From assembly GCF_003073045.1 (NCBI RefSeq), contig NC_037590.1, positions 14,013,591 to 14,077,590 of the forward strand: a DNA stretch of 64,000 bases. The letters are read 5' to 3'. This document shows, piece after piece, positions 59,701 to 64,000 of this stretch. Within the stretch, counting starts at the first letter, position 1; each line of letters opens with the position of its first letter. The notes under the pieces were generated by a model, which saw only the letters and a list, made by a program, of their open reading frames with translations, made no database searches and was not told the origin of the DNA. The position numbers and the translations under genes were made by a program. Source of the stretch: Pomacea canaliculata. Lineage: Eukaryota; Mollusca; Gastropoda; Architaenioglossa; Ampullariidae.

Positions 59701-60371
59701 GAGTTACAACATAATTAAAACTTCCTTTTCCTCACAGTAAATAATCCAATGACATACATTTTTTTTCAAGTCTCACACTCTTTGTCTCTAAGTTCTTGAG
59801 GAGCTCACCTTATTGGTATTACCAAAATAAGATTTAAACTAAGTTCATGCTTGACAAAGGTAGACCTAAATTTAAACCACCCTGAAACCCGTCTCTGCTC
59901 TCTTCGGCTAACCAAGACCCAGTCCGTCACCAGTCCTTCCATGTTCCTTATTCTTCCAACTCCCGACCATCGGGGAAGCTGCCCACCGATGTATCTTTGT
60001 TGGTTCATAAAATCTGCAAGTTATTTCACCCATGGATAACATACCTTCACCTCGGGTATCTCCTCTCCACACTGACCGCTAGCGTTGTATCTGTGAAGCT
60101 CGTCCTCATGCAGCTGGTGGAAAAATCTGTATCGGTACTGACCACGAACCGATATGGTCAGAGAATCGATGGTTGAGTTCAGCATCATGGTGATGATGAA
60201 GGCGTTTCGCTTCACGGCCGCTAGCATGGCCCCACATCTCGTCCGTGGTGCCTGTTGGTGCCTTGGTCCCTTCTTGTTGTTGGCACCATTATCATATCCT
60301 TTCCTGTGATCATTACTTGAGTTTCCTTTCTCTTCTTTGGAATGAGAATTGGGGGGACGTTCTCTTTCCAT
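56756..60371 (-). CDS. Gene 9: SLC46-like MFS transporter with two frame breaks
   Basis: Exons in coding order: 60371-60045, 59653-59463, 58966-58213, 57965-57882, 57287-57130, 56822-56756; 525 residues if frame is kept. Exon 1 is open (RTRCGAMLAAVKRNAFIIT; loop with YNASGQCGEE). Exon 2 carries SDQIGRR. Exon 3 is 754 bp instead of 752: two extra bases near 58946-58947 (complement reads GGAAATGG where gene 8 has GGATGG). From there on it is open through SREKSRTLK and YQMSPPFC. Exon 5 is 158 bp instead of 157 (extra base near 57224, CC where gene 8 has C), which diverts the frame before the last segment. All splice borders are canonical. The same alternatives apply as for gene 7. Confidence 0.84.
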
Positions 60372-63300
60372 TTCTACTCGATCTTCAAAAATAACCCCTA
60401 AGAAATTTTGTTCACTTTTATTCCAAGATCTCTCAGTTGAAGAAAAGTCTGAAGAAAAGTTGAACTACTTTTTACCTATTTGTTTTCAGATCACAAGTTG
60501 CAAGGTCTGTGCTGTGTTAGTATTGTGCTTCTAATGATTTATGCTGCTTGAAGTTATAGTAATACACTTGGTGTGTTACCCAGTTTTTGCCCCGAATTTT
60601 ATCCTTAAGGAGAAAGACTGGAAAAATGCCAAGTTTTTTTAAGAGCTTTCTGAGGAGTCCTAGCAAGGGCTCTGAACATTAAATGTGTCTTACCCTTGTG
60701 CTTGTATGTTTTCTTAACATCGAGATAGATGACATGTAATCTGTAACACATTTTTTTTTACAAAATATATACTCGTCAAATCTGTTTTTCACGTGAAATT
60801 AAAAGGTCCTTGTCAGAAATATATTCGATTTAAATACAAAACAAAAAAAAAAAGAAATAAATTGAATAAATAATGAAGCAAATAGGTAAAGTGTTTTTAG
60901 TGCATTCCATGTGTTTATTACAAAAACAATATATAGTTTATTTGACATCAGGTGTGTTATTCTAATTGTAGAATAGTCAAACTACGCTGTAAAATATTGT
61001 TGCTGTACATGGACAGGTGCTGCAAAATAATTGCATTAAGATAGGAAATGAAGAAGTGTTTCACAACATTGTCCTTAGACACAATTATTGCCCAACTGTT
61101 GAGTACCTATGGTGGCAAACACTTGCTTTGTGAGGTTTTCATGACTTGCATGCGCAGTAAGTAAACTTTAACTGGAAAATAGAACAAAGACATCTTGTTC
61201 CAGTTAAAACCCTGACTAGGAAAGATAAATGACAGCAGGTGGCTACTGCAAGGATTTTGTCTTTGTGTTTTGTTTGTGCTGTTTATTGTTTTACAAACCA
61301 AAGAATATTTTCTAATAATACTTTATGCATCAAGACTTTGTTGCGTAAGAATAAAGTAACGGTTTTGGAATTACAAAAATTACATCAGCTGTTTATATAT
61401 TATTCAGTACACAGCACGGTAAGCTTAGTATTCAGACCTCTAGTGCAGTTTCACAATGTAGCATCCATTTGATTGACCTCTACAGCGTCTCCATCCTAAT
61501 CTTTCATGTTAGTCGTTTCGTCAATTTTATTCGTCGTCTGCATTTAAAGACTTGGTTGGGTGAAAACATTTTTTTTAATGACTGCGTAAAATCCAGTGTA
61601 AAGTACTATTTCCAAAATCTGAGTGAATATCCCCCTCGAAATATACATTTACAAACCTCACAATGTAGAGAAGGTGATCACAATCGCGAGGTCACGTGTG
61701 TACACATTCTTAACAAACCCATGGTTCCAGGTGTCCCATGAGGTGTAGTCTTGACAACCTAAACCTACCCTTAAAGTAACGTTGCCCACTTTCTGTGTAC
61801 AGCAAGCATCTCGAAAGATGGAAGAGGGGTCACCAGAGGGAACCCAGATTTGGGGTAATAGCATCTTACACTAACCTTTACCGAGTCTTAAAAAAATAGT
61901 GCACAGAAAAAGAACTTAAAAAAGAACAATGAGCTAGTTTTAATGTATATATTATCACCAAAATTTCAGCTAGTCCTGGTCGTTAGAGTGGGTAGATGAG
62001 GATGAGATAAGTATTCGTTCCCTAATTAGTTGAAAAGCCTTTTCAGACATCTTAACCTGATAGTGTCCAGAGATAAGATAGCACTAATTCTACATTAGCA
62101 ACTGTCAGTTTGAGGTTTCAGTATTATTCTGTCGAAAATATTCTTTGCTTAAAATAATAGCATGAAGAAATAACTTTCTTCATATAATGCAAATAAACAT
62201 CTTAAAACTTAAGTGCTTCTCTTCTGCTTGTCGTATACTTGCATCCAACATCTACACAACAAACGTCTCATGTCATTTCTGTATCTTCACAAAATTTAAA
62301 TCAGCGGTTGCTGCTGGAGTCATCATTTGTGGGTGTGATGAAGATGGTAGATGAGGCACATAAATTTCCACAAATATGTCCTAGACTGTCTACGTATATA
62401 AACCGAGTGAAGAGATTTAAGAATTTGAGGAGATAGAAGTTTAAATAAGAAAGATATTGTCATGTCTGTTTCTAGAAGAGTAGAAAGCACACATGACAGT
62501 GTGTTTCTCACAGCGCCACAATAGCTATGTTTATGGTTTAAATCTTTGTTATCCTGTTCACTCGTCTTTGTTCACTTCAAACTTAAAGGGTTCTTGGTGG
62601 TTTTGATTCTTCTTTAATACTTCAAGTGTGGCAAATGAAGTGTTAAGTGAACGGCTTTTATATTTTGGAAAAAATAAAGTCTGTAAGCGCCTGAGCATTG
62701 TACCACGCTGCATCTTGTTTCCTTTTCATTCCCAACACTGACTGTTTATGGCAAGTAACACTGAGCAGTGTAGACTATAACTACTATTCCTTTTGTAAAT
62801 TCGTATTTGAAGATTTGCTCCAAGTGGTGGTAGCTATACTACACGTCCTCTGTAAATAAGATAACGGGCAGGCGTGTACAAATCAACACCTGCTAGAAAC
62901 ATTATGTTTGTGTTTGGAGCTGTCAGTACAAGCTGTCAAGTGAAAGTCTTAAGGGTTTATATTCTCTTATTCTGTCAAATAGACACTTTATACCGATTTA
63001 AGTATGTGTTTATTTTTTCATTGAAATTCCGCTTTATTTCGTATGATTTAAATCAAGCTGTGTTTCCATAGAGTATAATCAACTTTCTATAATGATGGCA
63101 CTAGAAATTATAATCCCACGATAAACGAGTCTCCTATCACCTGTTCATGCTACCACGGTGTGAATCATTAGCAGTTCTGCGATTAATCATTATAGAAGAA
63201 TTTTTTTTGTCGAAACCTCTGTACGCGGAGATTAAGAAAAAAGATAAAAGTTTAAATTGTATTTTATTTTAGTATGATTACAATACAAAACAGCTCCTTT

Positions 63301-63595
63301 CAGGAGAAAAAAAAATTAAATACATGACTAGCATGTATTCATACTGTTTGACATACTAGAGAGGTGAAATTAGATGTTAAATACTGTTTGTTTAATTTAT
63401 TTCTTATTGCTTGTATGTATAGTTATGTAGACACTTCCCACAGATAAAATAATTCTTAAAATATTAATTCATTTCATTCGACAATTCCAACAGATTGCGA
63501 AAATATTAAACTCTTTACAAAAGAGATAAATCTACAAAGTTTATCTTTCTGCTCTTTTTTTATTATGGAGTCCATTGAAGTATCCTGTAACCTGC
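60372..63595. other. Intergenic DNA between genes 9 and 10
   Basis: About 240 bp upstream of gene 9 the promoter-side block is weakly conserved (60500-60610). Beyond it I see no exon, no relic fragment and no clear repeat. Short frames lack conserved features. Confidence 0.5.
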
Positions 63596-63686
63596 TCATT
63601 TCCTGGTGCCTGCCATTTCTTGAACATTGACTTCGACATCATCGTCACCTGCTGGGTTTTTACGTCGACTGTTAAATGTTTCGATG
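63596..63686 (-). CDS. Gene 10 (partial): last exon of a further SLC46-like transporter
   Basis: After an acceptor TTTTTCAG (complement) the 91-bp exon reads one leading base, then IETFNSRRKNPAGDDDVEVN and VQEMAGTRK before TGA at 63598-63596. Leading phase and length equal those of exon 6 in gene 3 (91 bp). The start resembles IESILQHSYAKK of gene 5 and LETILQR of gene 1. Its distance from the gene 9 stop (6.8 kb) fits the spacing of the - array. The other five exons should lie beyond the right edge of the window, as 63687-64000 looks intronic. Confidence 0.65.
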
Positions 63687-64000
63687 CTGAAAAACAACAC
63701 GTAAACAGTCCATGAAGCAAAATGATATAAATATATTGAAAAAAAACAAATTCAAAATATAAATCTGAATCTTAACATATAGTGTGTATTGCTGTCTCCC
63801 ATCTATTGGAATCAAAAGGGGTTTGTAGTGGTGCTGTGCTTTAAGCGTGCTTCTAAATGTCTTTTAAAGGAGTTTCCCATAATTATGTTTATTTACAACA
63901 TAGTAGCTAAAGCATTTGTGCTTGAAGCTTTTACGAGCGAAACTCGTCTCTTAGACAATGAGACATAAATTCCAAAGCACACATAACATTCCCCCTCCCC

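Overview
This window is animal nuclear DNA. It is AT-rich, with short exons, 0.3-2 kb introns with GT/GC...AG borders, many microsatellites and short DNA transposons. The species cannot be named from the sequence; a lophotrochozoan such as a mollusc is a guess. Nearly all coding content is one gene family: membrane transporters of the major facilitator superfamily related to SLC46 (the proton-coupled folate transporter group). Support for this is a 12-segment hydrophobic layout, an SDQ[IM]GRR loop motif between segments 2 and 3, a conserved N-glycosylation site plus cysteine in the first extracellular loop, and a cysteine in a YQMSPP[FY]C motif late in the protein.

Layout. Five genes run on the + strand (coding spans 4478-9256, 11976-16560, 19398-23043, 25428-29052, 31094-34603). 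Four complete genes run on the - strand (41237-36887, 47914-43622, 54416-50428, 60371-56756), and the last exon of a tenth lies at 63686-63596. The two arrays point towards each other and meet in a gene-free stretch at 34604-36886. All nine complete genes have six exons with the same intron phases (0, 2, 1, 1, 2). Exon 2 (191 bp), exon 4 (84 bp) and exon 5 (157 bp) keep the same length apart from 1-bp indels. Stop codons on the - side are 6.3-6.8 kb apart, so the cluster grew by repeated tandem duplication. The first two + genes are the most similar pair and share upstream DNA too.

How the copies differ. Genes 1, 2 and 4 have a histidine-rich cytosolic N-terminus, made in genes 1 and 2 by a 24-bp minisatellite. 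Genes 5-9 lack it. Genes 1-4 use a rare GC 5' splice site at intron 1, where gene 5 and the - strand genes use GT. Small indels, mostly in short base runs, break the frame in genes 1, 2, 3, 6, 7, 8 and 9, and gene 4 has an in-frame TGA. Yet splice sites are usable in every copy. This pattern fits uncorrected sequencing errors better than nine decaying pseudogenes, but the sequence alone cannot settle it.

Mobile DNA. A 674-bp element with inverted ends and TTAA duplications sits in intron 3 of gene 7. It carries a THAP zinc-finger fragment and looks like a non-autonomous Kolobok-type transposon; a one-ended relative lies in intron 3 of gene 1. A 190-bp hAT-type element with a perfect 8-bp duplication sits in intron 3 of gene 6. 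For both insertions the neighbouring paralogue preserves the empty site. Intron 5 of gene 6 is a mosaic of gene-8-like and gene-7-like sequence, and two relic exon-3 fragments lie between the - strand genes.
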